Notes under the pieces: generated by a model
Seen by the model: only the letters and a program-made list of their open reading frames with translations
Database searches by the model: none
What the model was told of the DNA's origin: nothing
Translations under genes and position numbers: made by a program
Shown here: piece after piece, positions 42,788-57,312 of the stretch
Position numbering within the stretch: the stretch's first letter is position 1
Layout: each line of letters opens with the position of its first letter
Assembly: GCA_037833965.1 (NCBI GenBank)
Contig: AP031352.1
Span: 25,586,501 to 25,650,500 of the forward strand
Length of the DNA stretch: 64,000 nucleotides
Direction of reading: 5' to 3'
DNA from: Marchantia polymorpha subsp. ruderalis
Taxonomy: Eukaryota; Streptophyta; Marchantiopsida; Marchantiales; Marchantiaceae

Positions 42788-45700
42788 CTGTGCGTAGTCC
42801 CTAATCGATAGAAGTGTGGCATTTCGATAAACATGGTTACACAAGAAACTACAAAACTTTATATCTCTTGAATTTAAAATGTAGTGCTCTAATTTATTTC
42901 TTATAAACCTATCAAATTTTGCTTTTAGAATATTGAAGTGTTTACGTCGAAACAATGTAAACATATTTACAGACTAACTTAGAAAAAGACGATACTAATG
43001 TTAATTAGGATAGTAGTTTCTGTTGTATCTCTTAAATACATAATTATAAGATTCCACATCCATGATTTCAATTTTTTAATGCATACACAATTTTTTACAA
43101 TAATCGTAACATTTTTGTTGTCGAGAATGGTTGCTCTTATGTATCTCTTACAAATACTAAATTTAAATCTAAATACTATTTGGTAACCTGCTTCGCTTGA
43201 TGAATGGTTGAATAAGAATGGTACTTATTAACTTATCATTTCTTCTATTATAAACTATGATTTGAAGTAAAATAAATGTAAACATAGCTACTTACCATCT
43301 ATAAACATGATAGTATTGTTATTTAGAATATATAATTTTGAATATTTCTTACAAACATATCCAATTTCGCATCTTTATATAACTTTATACTTTAGGAGCT
43401 ATTGCTACGTTCACCTCCAATCTCTATTAGGTGGCTGGCCAATCAGACTCGCTGCAATTCTAATAATTGTTAGAGCCAGGTTACTGATCAAAGAACCAAA
43501 TTACTGTAGTCAAAGGTTAATCAGTCACAACGCTTACTCTACTTATATATGTACTCTACAACACAGTTGTAACTGCCCTCAGTATTCAGACAAATAAAAA
43601 TCTTGAAAAGCATTGAAGGAATTCATGCATGCAATGAATTTTCAAATGATAAAAATTTCATCCGAGTTAACTGGGGAGTACTAATTGGATATGGATTGTT
43701 ACTTGGTTCCCTTAAAACTGCAATTTTAGGGCATTGCCGATGTATCATGTTCATCCTAGGATAGACCTTATTTGAAGTGTTGTTTTGTCTTTCTAATGAC
43801 TGTACCTTCTTCATCTAAATTTGCCTCTAGATCTCAGATCTAGATGATGGATCCTCAATAACAAGCACTAACCCACTGGAAATACACTGAATGTTTAGAA
43901 AGATATGATTCTTCCATTTTCTTGATATCCATTGATCTGATCTATAAATGACAGCAACAATACATCAGAACTGAAGTCGAATCGAATATGATTTAATAAG
44001 ATGCAAGAAGGAACATCTAATATTTGGTGCTTGTTTACTGTGATGGAGATAGTCCCACTCCTCAACGCACAAGCTTGAAGAAGCACTCGCAAATCTGAGT
44101 CACAGTAAGCTACTTTTACAAGGCTTCAAAGTGATTCCATATCTAATCCTATAATCCGGTAGAAGCAGACGATATCATACGTGACTGGTGAAATTCCATA
44201 GAGCTAGAGCTCGACCCAAGTCACTTTATATAGACAAATAGACATTGGTCGACCACGTCAGAGAAGTGTAACGATTCAGTAATGCAGCCAAAAGCGACAT
44301 CAACATCCTTCTGTCTTTCCTGTTAAAAAACTTTCATTTTGCTCACAGTCAGAATCTATTCGGAATGAGGACTTGAATCTCACAGGCCTGTAAGACACCA
44401 GAAGTTCGCCATGAACAAGAGATGTATAGAATCTGAACTCTACATGTTACGTAACAACCAGAGCTCGTAATCTCCTCTGCAATCATTGCAAGTCCAGATT
44501 CTCATCGCAGGCGGATGGACGAATATGAATGAATGACTCAATTGAGATAGCCTCTCAGTTACAAAAGGCGAACTGAACAAAAACTGTGACCAATTTTTTG
44601 AATACGAAGCTATGGAAAGAGAGAAGACCAATCACTCCAGATAATATAATACGGCACCGAGTGAAGAGATTCAAGGATACATGACCAACTAATCTATAAC
44701 GCTTTCAGATGAGATAGCTTCGTCTTGGTAGTTGAAAGTTGTTGGTATAACGGGGCAATAGAGGGACTTTGTGTAGAGAGCATGATAAAGTTGATCTTGG
44801 GCACGTTGCATTACAACTTGATCTGCTATCAGCAAAGCCAAGTATCAAGCAGTTCAAATTCCTTTTCACATTCACTTAGCTCTCTGCATTGATCTAGAAT
44901 CGGTACAAACTTTGTACTTTTGGTGAGAAAATTCTGAGATGGGAAGGACAACTTCGTGCACATTACATAGTTCCCTCGCTATTCTATTATTCTCAACCTG
45001 CAACCTTTCCTAGGTTTTGGAATTGGTCTATAATCTCAGTCAGTGATTGCAGTAACTTACAGAAAAGGACTGTGACTGAAGTAAGCGGTATGCACGTGCA
45101 CTTTCACTTAGAGACGGAGAGGTAATAGGGTGGAACTCCAGTGATAGCAAATTTAAGATTGTATAACTAAATGTTAATCCCGTGCAGGCTTTGCAACAAA
45201 ACTATCCGAACTTCAACGCAAAATTCGTCGACGACAGCTAGAATAGTTAGCGGAGTGCCAGCTTTCTCCCATCTCAAACACCCAAAAAACAAACGAGGAA
45301 GGCCTTCAGTTCGCTTGTGCAGATAGACAGATGGTTCTAGCTCTTAGAAAGGCCACGTATCAGGCACAGCGCTGATGATAATCGCCAGCAAAGGGTGAGG
45401 TTGAAATGTCTCCAGATCGAGTAGTAGGAGCGATCTTCTGATCCAGGGCAGGCGGAATCTGTTGCAAAGTCATGGACTCCGTTGGAGATTCGCTGAGACA
45501 AAAATCAAAGCTACACTATTAGCACTGCCAAGAGAAGCTTCGAAACATCACGAACGAACTGGTCGGCCAGTTCTTTGGCGCTTGAAGAAGACAGACATGC
45601 AGACGTGCAAAACTCGGCTGGGGCCAACACAACACCGCTCAGCACCATCCCGTCCGACATTTCGAGCCTAGGTTCCTTAACGTGCATGAGGCGGCGCGTC

Positions 45701-48251
45701 AGCGTGTCTGCCTCAGCGCCCTCAGGCCTCAACGATCCGCGGTTGGCGCCACGTGTAGGCTCCGTTCATGCATATGTAGGCTCCCTTTTCTGCTCAGCCG
45801 ATGATGACTACGTTCTCATGGCCATCAACCTTTCTTGAATCCAGAACGTTTGGTACGCTGGCCAAACGCCCACTCCATGCTTCATGCCTAGGGCCTACCA
45901 CCCTATCCAGGCGCCAGTAGGCTACAGTATTGTAAGCTTTGGTCATCTACTCTCGTTCGCCGTATTGTACTCCGAAATAACGCAGACGTGGACCGGGGAC
46001 AAAAACGGCGATGCATGGAAGGAACACGACAGACATGATGCTTAACTCGAGTTAGTCCAAGGGCGCAAATAGGGAGGGTCACAGGCGCATGCCAACCGTG
46101 CAATGCATTCTACACAAGAGCAATGCATATCCCTTTTGGGAAAATGATGGGCAAATCGAAATGTGATGATGCTCTCTGCCCGATCGCTCTTGCCCAAGCA
46201 TCAATGGAGCATGCTGAACGTCATAGCGCTTGGATTATTATTTTTCTGAATCCTCTGGCCCAGAATATTGCGCAAAAAATCTGTAATATCTTTCTGTAGT
46301 AATTAAGGAGATATTGTGTCTAAAACGAAAATGCGAGAGAAATTTGAGTGGAGTATAGCGAGGGATGGACAAGACATTCATTATAGAGCATAAAGCTCAA
46401 GAAAAGAAATAGCCGGAAGATGCTGAATGAAACGTTGAAGCCTGAGTCCTAGAATTATATGAAGATCATAGCACGAAAGTCCAATGTTGTTTAATTTTGG
46501 TCGAGGACCTCACGAAGGTTACAGAGGGAATAACCAGTCTTGATTATTTTAGCAATTGTAACCTGCGAGGAGAGAAGAAATCGCTTGTGTCTTCTATCCA
46601 GCCAGATCGTTCAAATCCAGAAGAAGGTAGCGTTTATCTTTAGAGTTACATCCAGAACATCGTGATAGAACTCCTCATCAAGTAAGAGTGAGTGAAACAT
46701 TTCCTAGTTCTTTGTCGAACTAGGCAATGAATCAAAAACCTTTACCTTACATGGCAGGAAGATTTGCGCATAGTCTGTATCAAAAACTTCTAGAAGATTC
46801 TGATATAGTGGCTTCAAATCTGTGTCATTGCAGAAAACAGCACAACAATGTGCGATAACCGTTAATACAACAGTGCAGACAACAAAACCATGACCTTTCC
46901 TGTCTTCAGAGTTGCGATATAAAAATCTTCTGTATTCCAGACAAAACACAATAATGCCAGAATTGTGAGACAGTTGAACTTTCGTCAGGCAGTTGAACCT
47001 TCATTGGATGTACCTTATCTAAGTCTAAACATTCAACCCCTGGGCACTATCAGGCAGAAGACAAAAGTACTCGGAAACTTCAAGATACTTCAAAAGAGGA
47101 CAGTGACGATCCTGGTCAACCGAATAAGAAAACAAAAGCAAATCTTAGTTCGCTCACAGGAGTATCGAAAGTCAAATAGCGACTTGAAAGAAGTGGTCAC
47201 TCCTCTAGGCTCAGATGGTGCAGAACTCTCTTGGTAGAAAACATAATTGGGGTCTATCCCCATGTTCCCCATTTGGGTTCATACCTGCACGACCAGAAGG
47301 GCTTTCCATTCCTTTTGCTACATTAATCGGCGACCACCTCAAAACCTGATGATAGAATAGCAAGAAAATCATTAAAGACATGTAAATGATCCTGCAGATT
47401 GTTCATAGTAAGAAGTAATGGCTGTCCCCTTCATGCCACCATGCCTCATCACCAAAATTAAAGAAAAAGAGACTTATACCCGTTGGTCAGCTTAGGACTT
47501 ATTATGCTAGGAGCACCTTTGGAACTGAAAATTATACACTCCGGTCAGGTCATTTGACTGGAAAATTGACTCCTGGAGCATTGCGCCAGAAATGAAAGTG
47601 ACATGTGACTCCGACACAGAACCAGTCTCCTTTCAGCTTCATTTCATCTACCCCTATCAAATGGCCTTCGCCCTTGCCTTTTACATGTGCATCCGAATCG
47701 AAGCCTCGGCCGGAAAGGGTATGGAGTCTGGACGCAAGTTCTCGCAGGGGGGACAGGTGGCAGGATGCCAAGCCCGGCGAACTGGAAGAGTGGAGGACGT
47801 CAGTCCGACCTCAGACCTGCTCCGCGGATACTGCACACCCGCCGCCAGCTGCCAGCATCTATTCGGAGCTGCTTGGCGTGAGGCCCAGACCTCACGCCCG
47901 ACAACCGTTGAGAAAGTGCGAAGGCAGGGACGGTGCCGCTGCCCTTTATGGAGAGGTGACCTCATGAACTGCAGACGTATAGTACAAATTTGCATATATG
48001 TACCAAAATCGTATCTACCTGCCCAGATATGTCGGATACTCGTCTCTGTCGCAAGGTGGGGACCACCAGCCATCTCATCACATGCCGCATTTGGTACATG
48101 ATGGTAGGACTGCGGCGACATATTCATGTTGATGTCTGACCAAGAGCCCAGTATAAGTTGGTCGATTCTCGCATGTCTTGAGAAGCTCAACAGCAGTGCC
48201 GACGCTAGCGGGCCTCGCAAGGAGAGGGAATTCGAATTGCAGCGCACACAC
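42788..48251. other. Intergenic region upstream of the ABC transporter gene
   Basis: AT-rich to about 45 kb, then more balanced. Open frames at 45.46-45.84 and 47.59-48.38 kb are short, overlap on both strands and have no recognisable motifs. The part nearest the gene (about 47.5-48.25 kb) is the likely promoter region, but I see no convincing TATA box at the right distance. Nothing else supportable. Confidence 0.45.
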
Positions 48252-48328
48252 AGCGGTAGGAACAGCAGCGAGAGGGAGAGGGAGAGATAGGGAGGCAGGA
48301 AGTCGAGCGTTGAGAGAGAGAGGTGAAG
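48252..48328 (+). promoter_or_regulatory. GA-rich 5' leader of the ABC transporter gene
   Basis: Purine tract (GGAACAGCAGCGAGAGGG, GAGAGATAGGGAGGC, GAGAGAGAGAGG) directly before the start codon at 48329, typical of a plant 5' UTR. The transcription start was not determined. Confidence 0.55.
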
Positions 48329-51300
48329 ATGGCGACGTCCGCAGCGCCTGAGGGCGATCCCTGGTTTGAGAAGAAGCATGGAGGGACTCGATTATGGGGC
48401 GATACTGGAGAGGGGCGGAATCCTTTCTCCCGCAGGTCCAGTTTGGAAGTGGACGAGGATGATTTTGAGGATTTGAAGTGGGCTGCGCTCCAGCGATTAC
48501 CCACAGTTCAAAAGCAGGTTATGGCTTGTCTTGATACGAACCTCATGATGGAGAATGGAGAATTGGGCGAGAATGGAGAATCAGGCGAGGGTACTGCAGG
48601 AAAGGATGGTAGGGGGGGATTAAATAGACGGGGGAGAGCTCCAATGGATCACTATGACATACGCAAGCTCAACAAGTTTCAGAGGTCCAAGGTTGTGGAC
48701 ACAGCGTTCAGGACCAAAGAACATAATAATGAGTACCTATTGAGGGAAATTGAACAGCGTCTTAACAGGTCAGAATTCCTGGTTGCGATAAAGATAGGTC
48801 CATGTGTTTGATGACGCTGTCAGATTCTATCCTTTCTTCGATTTCCCCAGTGTTCCTCATAAAGAGTATGTTGTTTACTTGTGTAGGGTTGGCATCAGTC
48901 TCCCCAATGTCGAAGTGCGTTTCAATGATCTGTCTGTGAACGCTGATATTCATGTTGGGAGCCGAGCACTTCCAACCCTGCTTAACTTCTGCCGCAACAT
49001 ATTTGGGGTGAGCATTCTACTGTATGTGAAAAGTGTATATATAAATAAAATCCTATTTTTCTGAAATACTACTAAAAATTGATCATCAGTATTTGCAATG
49101 AGCGATGAATTACGCTGGAGTGTTGAAAAAAGGACATGTATTACAGTGAGGAGAAATTGCATTTTGAAGACCGAATACAACGCTTCTCTTGCATACAATT
49201 GACTTTATACCGAGATGTAGGAATGAGATTTGAGCTCTGTAGTACTTGCTACGTATGATGTCAACAGGCATGTAGGTGAATACTAGCACTGCTCACATAC
49301 AGATAACAAAATGCGCATGATGGAATTTGTTTACAACTTTCTTCCTATATGCACTGGAGTCAAATAATTTCAGTAAATCATCCCATGTAAGGTAGTGAGT
49401 CTAAGTTGCTGTTCAGATACCTGGGCACAGTCAAAGGAACACACATTGTGAACTTCATTTTGTTTTTACTGATATTGGAGCTGTTTATTGTCCCCAATAT
49501 GACAGGACTTACTGTCGACGTTGAAGATTTCGAAACCCAACAAAAAGGAATTTCGTATTTTGAATGGAGTTAGTGGTGCTGTGATTCCTGGGAGGTTAGT
49601 CTATAATTTTTCAGGTTTCATGATTCTTTCAGTGTCGTGCAACTAGAGAGACTCTGCAATTGAATATATTTCGTATCATATAGCGCATAGAGGTAACTGC
49701 ACGTAGCAGTACTAATATAATCATTGCGTGTTATGCAGGATGACGTTGCTGTTAGGACCCCCTGGATCTGGAAAAACTACTCTCTTGTTGGCCCTTGCAG
49801 GCAAACTTGACAGCTCGCTGAGGGTAACTTCAATTTGCTGTCATAGGCATGATGATTGCTAGTAGATATATGCATACACATGAACATTGGGAACTTCATA
49901 TCTGAAGGGCGGCTGAATTTGCTTTGCCGCCAGCAGTCACTATAAATCATCATGCTAGTGTTTGCTGTGGCATGCAAATACATTTATTTCTGGAATTACC
50001 TTATGTTCATTCATTACTGTAACTGCACGTAGCGAGTGAGTGCGCTTTCTTCGCAGATTTGGATTATTTTTTAAGACAGTGAGATTGCATGCTGAAGAGA
50101 TTTTTTTGGTTGACTGGATTGGTGTGTTGTGACTCAATTTTTTCCGTGAGGATTCATTTGCCTTTGCAATCCAATCTCAAAGGATGGAAATATTCAAAAT
50201 GAAAAGATTTAAGCTGCTTATGGTTGATACTCATCATCGTTATATCAGTCTTGTTCAATGGATTCTACAATACGTTGCTGCTTATTGTTTCCTATCATTT
50301 ACTTTCTGCACATAGTACATAGAAAATATAACTTTCATGTTATCAAATTCTACGAGAAAAAGTATACTTGTGAATATATTTTATGAAATACAAGCTTCAT
50401 ACCGCTTGACACAAATGATCTCAGTATCAGACATTTTTCTGAATTAACCTTACTTTAGTTAAATTTCAAGCTCTTGTATCAAGTTGATGTGTTTTGATAT
50501 AATCTTATGCTCGAAACTCTGAACAAAGTTTCATGACTACTCAAATTTGTCGACAGTAGGAAAAGAATCTCTTGAATGCAACATAGAAAAATGTAAGGAA
50601 TTCAGACATTGTTCATGGACAGGAAGGTAGCCTATCTGGCAAGGGCTATTACTTTGCAAATTTATTTTTTTACGAAATATTTTTTGTTACGTGCAGAAAT
50701 CAGGCGAAATTACTTACAATGGATGCAACATGTCGGAATTTCTGCCCCAACGAACGTCTGCATACATTAGTCAAGTAGACAACCATATTGGTGAACTCAC
50801 AGTTCGTGAGACATTAGATTTCGCAGCTCAGGTTCAAGGGACCGGTTATAAATATGGTAACTTTTTCATCTCAATATATTTCGTCGTCTTGAGAATGTAT
50901 AGACGTAGTAATTCATGTCTGTATCTTCTGGAAATACTTTCCAGATTTATATTAGTGTAACCCAGTATTGGGATTTGTTCGTGGACTTGTTCGGAAAGTA
51001 TAACCGTGAAGTTGTTGCAATTGTAAATAGGGATGATGGCAGAATTAGCCCGTCGGGAGAAAGCCCAAGGCATCAAACCCTCTCCAGAGATTGATGCATT
51101 CATGAAGGTAAGATCTGGCAGTCAGAAGTTCAGAGTCACTAAATAGCAATCAACAATCCTATGTAAATCTACCATAATTCTAACTTTCCTTTATCATCAA
51201 TATGTGAAATGTAGTAATCAACTAACCTCTGTCACTTTCCGTGAGTTCAGGGTGTTTCAATTGAAGGACATAAACACAGTATCAACACCGACTATATTTT

Positions 51301-54300
51301 GAAAGTTCTGGGCTTGGAGATGTGCGCCGATATATTGGTTGGTAATGACATGGTGCGGGGCATCTCTGGCGGACAGAAGAAACGAGTGACATCAGGTAAG
51401 GTTATTCCATGGGGTTGCTATGTGTGCATGTTCTGCCGTGCGTTGTTCTCTAGATCAGTGACTTAGAAAATTTTCGTTTTCCTTTCTAATCATCTATGAA
51501 CGTTGTCTTCAGGTGAAATGATTGTAGGACCAAAGAAAACACTCTTCGCGGACGAAATTTCAACGGGTTTAGACAGTTCAACGACGTTTCAAATTGTCAA
51601 ATGTTTACGGAATTTCACACATCTTCTACAAGGAACAATTTTGATGGCACTTCTGCAACCTGCACCAGAAACCTTCAATTTGTTTGATGATATTTTGCTT
51701 CTTGCCGAAGGTCATATAGTTTATTACGGCCCACGAGAGAATGTGCTAGATTTCTTTGAAAGTTTGGGATTCAGGCTCCCGCCTCGGAAAGGTGTCGCCG
51801 ATTTTCTTCAAGAGGTAACCAGAGACATGTCTCGCTATTATTACGTTTTCTATCTGTTAGATCCTGGGGATATGCATGATGGCATGGAATGCTCAATAGA
51901 TCAGTAAGTCTTGTGTCAAACTCATGTACAGGTAACTTCAAGGAAAGATCAGCAACAATATTGGGCCGACACAAGCAGGCCATACCAATTTATTCCTGTA
52001 GCGCAACTAGCTCGTGCTTTCCAAGATCATCAAGTTGGAAGAGACTTGAAGAGCTACTTGGCGAAACCTTTCGACAAAGGTGGAGGTCACCCTGCAGCTC
52101 TAGTAAAAAGAAAATACGCTTTGGGTCAATGGGATATGTTTCGAGCCTGCCTTGCAAGGGAATATCTCCTTATGAAACGAAACAGCTTTCTTTACATCTT
52201 CCGAACTTGTCAGGTAAATTTCTAATTGTAAGCCAGTCTGTTCTGTGTGATTGCACGGTCAAATGCAGTAGTAACGATTTGTCCGTAACCTAAGACTTTT
52301 AAATACTATGATCAGGTGTTGCTAGGCTTTGACTGATACTTTCCTTGCCTATACATGTACAGGTAGCCTTCGTGGCATTTTTAACATCAACTCTTTTCTT
52401 GCGGACGAGACTTCATCCAACTGATGAAAGAAATGGTTCCCTCTACCTCGGCACCTTATTCTTCGCTTTGATACATATGATGTTCAATGGATTTTCAGAG
52501 ATGGCTATAACTGTGGCACGTCTGCCAGTATTTTACAAACAGCGAGACAATTATTTCTATCCTGGCTGGGCGTTTGTTGCTCCCAATTGGATTCTGAGGT
52601 TACCCTACTCATTTATCGAGTCTCTTATCTGGTCGGTTATAGTCTACTATTCCGTGGGACTTGATCCAAGTGCTGGAAGGTATGTAAAGTGTCACTTGGT
52701 GAAATTTCAGGACGTATATAGTCTACGTGATTGTTTCAGCTTATATATGGGTCAAAGTCACACTCTACTGCGTACATGCGAGTGGATGATCTTACACGTC
52801 TGATGGTTTCATCTCAATTACGTCAAAGTTTATCAATCAGTCGAAGAATTGCCTATGATTGTCGGAAAGTGGCCTTTTTCTAAAATTAACTAAGTTGTAT
52901 TGTGAATGTATATGAACAGGTTCTTTCGTTATTTCCTGCTTCTGATGGTTGTACATCAGATGGCACTCGGACTGTTCCGTTTGATTGGATCTGTTGGGCG
53001 CACTATGGTGATTGCCAATACGTTCGGTTCATTCACTCTTCTAGTTGTGTTCCTTCTCGGCGGATTTGTTCTAGACAAAGGTTAGCACTTCCTGATGAGT
53101 TTTTAGGCATGTCGCTATCTCTCATACATGAAACATTATAGTATGTAATTCTTTTGAAAATTTCTCATTGAAGTAGAAAGTGGAAAATTGATGATGGAGT
53201 ATGCATTGATTGCAGACTCAATACCTGTTTGGTGGGTTTGGGGGTACTGGATATCTCCACTTTCATATGCCCAAAATGGGATTGCGGTGAATGAGTTTCT
53301 TGCCCCAAGATGGAGGAAGGTAATTTCACTCGTTCTTGTAGCAGGTCCTTTCAAATAAACATCTATCCTATGCTATGATTGATGATTGATGCATAGGAGT
53401 AGATTCTATGATAACTGGGATATAAAGTAATATGTTTACGATCCATGCAGTCCTTGTACCTTTTATCCAGGGCTCATAACTTGTGTGGACTTTTTTTCAT
53501 CTGCAGCCAAGTCCTGTCGATGGACGACCCCTTTACTTGAACATTCTTCAGGGACGTGGACTTGCCACCGAACCTTTTTGGTATTGGACAAGTATTGGTG
53601 CTTTGATTGGCTTCGCTATACTGTTCAACTTTCTCGTCACCATCGCCGTTACAAAACTGAAACGTTAGTTCTCCAATCATAATATTTGTGAAACGTATTA
53701 GTAGAATTGAAGGTTTATGCTTAATGTCCTCTCTAACAAAGCGTAGCCTGTCTATCTAACCTATCCTTGATACAACATTACAAATCGCCTAAAGTTGCAT
53801 GAATTGTTTCTATTATGACAACTGACACATATCTTCACCTTTGATCAGCTTTTGGGAAACCACAAGCAACTTTGCCCGAAGAGGCTCTTCGAGAAAAAGC
53901 TGCTAATGAGCATGGTGAAGATGCAGTTAGTGGACCATCAGTGAGGTTTGAGATTAGCAATTTAAGTTTGCGCTCAAGTTCAGTACGCCAGATGCAAAGA
54001 GATCACACTCAGCAAAGAATGACAATGCGATCAACTGAAGACACCGTTCATCCCGATCAAGAAGAGCAACAGGCGGAAGAAGTCAAGAAAGGAATGATAT
54101 TGCCTTTCCGACCTCTTTGTCTTACATTTCATAATGTTTGCTACTATGTCGACATGCCACCGGTAAATAATTTTCTCCATTTAATACAGCATATAGTTAA
54201 AAATAGGATAAAGAGATAGTGCATGTCATTTGAAGCTTGTAGCTAAGACGATCCATATAGATGAAAGATCATCTGCTAGGTATGCTCCACGCCTCCGATC

Positions 54301-57300
54301 TAAGTCACAAGTTTGTAATTGCTAGCATTCCCGCATGCAGTTTGATGCATATGTGGCAATGCTTAGCTGACAAACCTGATCTTCGAATATTCTAGGAGAT
54401 GAAAAAGAAGGGGGTTGAAAACATCCCTCTGCAGCTGCTGCGAAATGTGAGTGGAGCATTCAGACCAGGGGTGCTGACTGCCTTGGTTGGAGTGAGTGGC
54501 GCGGGTAAAACAACCTTGATGGATGTCCTTGCTGGAAGGAAAACAGGTGGTACCACAGAAGGAGACATAAGGGTGTCCGGTTTCGTCAAACAACAACAAA
54601 CCTTTGCCCGCATTTCCGGATATGTTGAGCAGACAGATATTCACTCTCCACAGGTCACCGTCTATGAGTCGTTAGCATACTCAGCATGGCTCCGTCTTCC
54701 TAATTCTGTGGACCAACAAACACGAGAGGTATGTGATTACATATTACAGCCTAAGGTTATGTCAATCTATGAACTTACAGTCTCATCCATGACTTGACCT
54801 GAACTAATCACTTCTGCTGTAATGGATCTTGACAGGCCTTTGTGCAGGAAATTATGGAACTTGTGGAGTTAACATCACTCCAACATGCACTAGTTGGATT
54901 GCCTGGCAGTACTGGTCTTTCTACAGAGCAAAGAAAAAGGCTCACCATTGCTGTTGAACTGGTTTCTAATCCCTCAATTATCTTCATGGATGAACCAACT
55001 TCTGGATTGGATGCCAGAGCAGCCGCCATTGTGATGCGAACAGTCCGAAATACCGTGGACACAGGAAGGACTGTTGTTTGCACAATTCATCAACCTAGCA
55101 TTGATATTTTTGAGGCTTTTGATGAGGTAAACTACCAGCTCGTCTGTATACAATTATCATTTGTTTCGTGAAAGATACAGTTGAACATTTTGTGCTATAA
55201 ATAATAGGTTCAGTGAAACTAATATATTGCGGTGATGTCTGTATGAAGCTTCTGTTGATGAAACATGGAGGGCAAGTCATCTACGCAGGATCCCTTGGCA
55301 AAGAGTCATGTGACTTGGTGGAATATTTTCAGGTGAAACATGTTCAGTTTAGCTATGCTAGGGCTCACAATTCAGGAAACAGAAACTAATATAGCTAAAA
55401 CTTTCCCTCAACTTTTCCTTCGTCTCATAAGCTATATCTGTGCAAATCAATACTTCTGTGGCATCTCAAGAAGTTTTTTCATAATTATGCAGGCAGTACG
55501 AGGAGTTGAACCAATTACTGATGGCTACAATCCAGCAACGTGGATGTTAGATGTTACTACTCCAGCCAGAGAAAACGCTTTGAACCTAGACTTTGCTGAA
55601 GTCTTTAGGAACTCAGATATGTTCAGGTATTCCAACCACTACTATAAACGGCCAAGCAACTCATTCTTTATATCTTTGACATGGAGACCGCTTTCTTTCT
55701 GCCTGAAAAAATCTGATCTGAAATAAATTCCCTGTGCAGGAGAAATGAGGCTGTGATTGAATCGCTCACAACTCCTGCTGATGGAACTGAGGATCTCAAA
55801 TTTCCAACTGTATACTCCAGGAGTATTGGAACTCAATTTTTGGCCTGTATCTGGAAGCAGAATATCACTTACTGGCGTAGTCCCTACTACAATGCAGTGC
55901 GATTTTTCTTCACAACAATTTGCGCACTGATCTTTGGGTCTATATATTGGGGCCGTGGGACAAAAAGGTGTAGTAGTCTACATCTGCAATGGTTGAATCA
56001 AAATTACGCTTGCATAAAAACATTTAAAATAGGCAATTTGTGCGATCTATTTTGTTGTATGAAGAGTCCAAAGCTCATATATATAGTGGATGGTTTTGCA
56101 GGCAGACCCAACAAGATGTTTTAAATGTCATGGGTGCCCTTTATGCTGCCGTGCTCTTCCTGGGTGTGAATAATGCCTCAAGTGTACAACCAGTAGTGGC
56201 AGTCGAACGTACAGTATTTTATAGGGAAAGAGCAGCGGGAATGTATTCAAGCATTCCGTATGCCATAGCTCAGGTAAGCGATTTTATTGATGACTCATTA
56301 AGTTGCAAGGGCTTGTCGCTAATCAAGACCATATAGCACGTTTTAAACTTTGTATATTTTGTTAATTGATGCAGGGAGCCGTAGAAATACCATACGTTCT
56401 TCTTCAAACGATCATTTATAGCTTAATTACCTACTCGATGATCCAATTTGAATGGACTGCAGGTACTCTTCACCTACTTATGCTTTATGTTTATGAACAT
56501 TATTTATCAAATCTCGTATTACTGATCATATTTGCAATCTGAAGGTCACACTTTGGATTCAGTGTATTGGTACATTTTATTATTTAGTGGATTTTTTGGC
56601 GAATCTTAATATTGGTGAATCTTAGGACTTGTATTCGATCTTTAATAGTTAAATAGTTAGTGTAAATTGAATGTATCAAGTAATCTTATTGTTAGACGAA
56701 ACAAGGGATCGAGCTAAAGAACTAATCCTTATACTTTCTGTTCGTTGCAGCCAAATTCTTCTGGTACTTCTTATACATGTTTTTAACATTTTTATACTTC
56801 ACATTCTACGGCATGATGGCTGTTGGGCTTACCCCTTCTCAACAGTTAGCAGCAGTAATATCCTCGTTCTTCTACTCCGTCTGGAACCTATTTTCTGGGT
56901 TTTTGATACCAAGAACTGTAAGTTTTTGACACTTACTTCTTGCTCGCATTTTTTTATCTTCAGTTTTATTGAATTTATTTTACATATAGCACTTGTCAGG
57001 TTGTTACCATTTGGTCTTAAATCTCTGACTTTTCAAAATACAATGCAGGCAATGCCTCCATGGTGGGTTTGGTACTATTGGCTCTCGCCGGTTGCGTGGA
57101 CTCTAAATGGGCTCGTTACTTCTCAACTGGGAGATGTTGAAACAGTTATGGAGGCTCCGAATGCGGTTCCTGTTAAAGACTACATTGAAGATTTCTTTGG
57201 ATACAATCACGACTGGTTGGGTTACATTGCAGCGGTGCTCATAGGATTTTGCTTACTCTTCTGGAGTGTTTTTGCCTTCTCAATCAAGTACTTCAATTTT

Positions 57301-57312
57301 CAGAAACGTTAG
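48329..57312 (+). CDS. Full-size PDR-type ABC transporter (ABCG subfamily), 23 exons
   Basis: ATP-driven exporter of small molecules, expected in the plasma membrane. The PDR half-order is NBD1-TMD1-NBD2-TMD2. Exons: 48329-48768, 48887-49007, 49506-49594, 49739-49823, 50697-50856, 51031-51107, 51251-51395, 51513-51814, 51932-52213, 52363-52679, 52920-53080, 53216-53319, 53507-53663, 53849-54162, 54396-54728, 54836-55126, 55249-55332, 55493-55626, 55740-55967, 56102-56273, 56375-56462, 56751-56917, 57049-57312. All introns are GT-AG, phases match, and the total is 4515 nt or 1504 residues (family about 1450). NBD1: Walker [10 protein letters not shown] 223-231, signature [10 protein letters not shown] 360-369, [11 protein letters not shown] 389-399. 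NBD2: Walker [10 protein letters not shown] 950-958, signature LSTEQRKR 1057-1064, Walker [13 protein letters not shown] 1077-1088. PDR signature [10 protein letters not shown] 1167-1176. TMD segments lie in exons 9-13 and 17-23. The asymmetric signatures are normal for plant PDRs. Intact; substrate unknown. Confidence 0.95.

Noticed and set aside
47681-48379. Minus-strand open frame of about 230 codons overlapping the transporter start
   Set aside because: Overlaps the GA-rich leader and the first exon, has a low-complexity Ser/Leu composition and no recognisable domain.
53216-53319. Alternative reading of transporter exon 12 from about 53176
   Set aside because: The family sequence ([14 protein letters not shown]) follows the acceptor at 53215. 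The upstream stretch does not align and would not keep phase.
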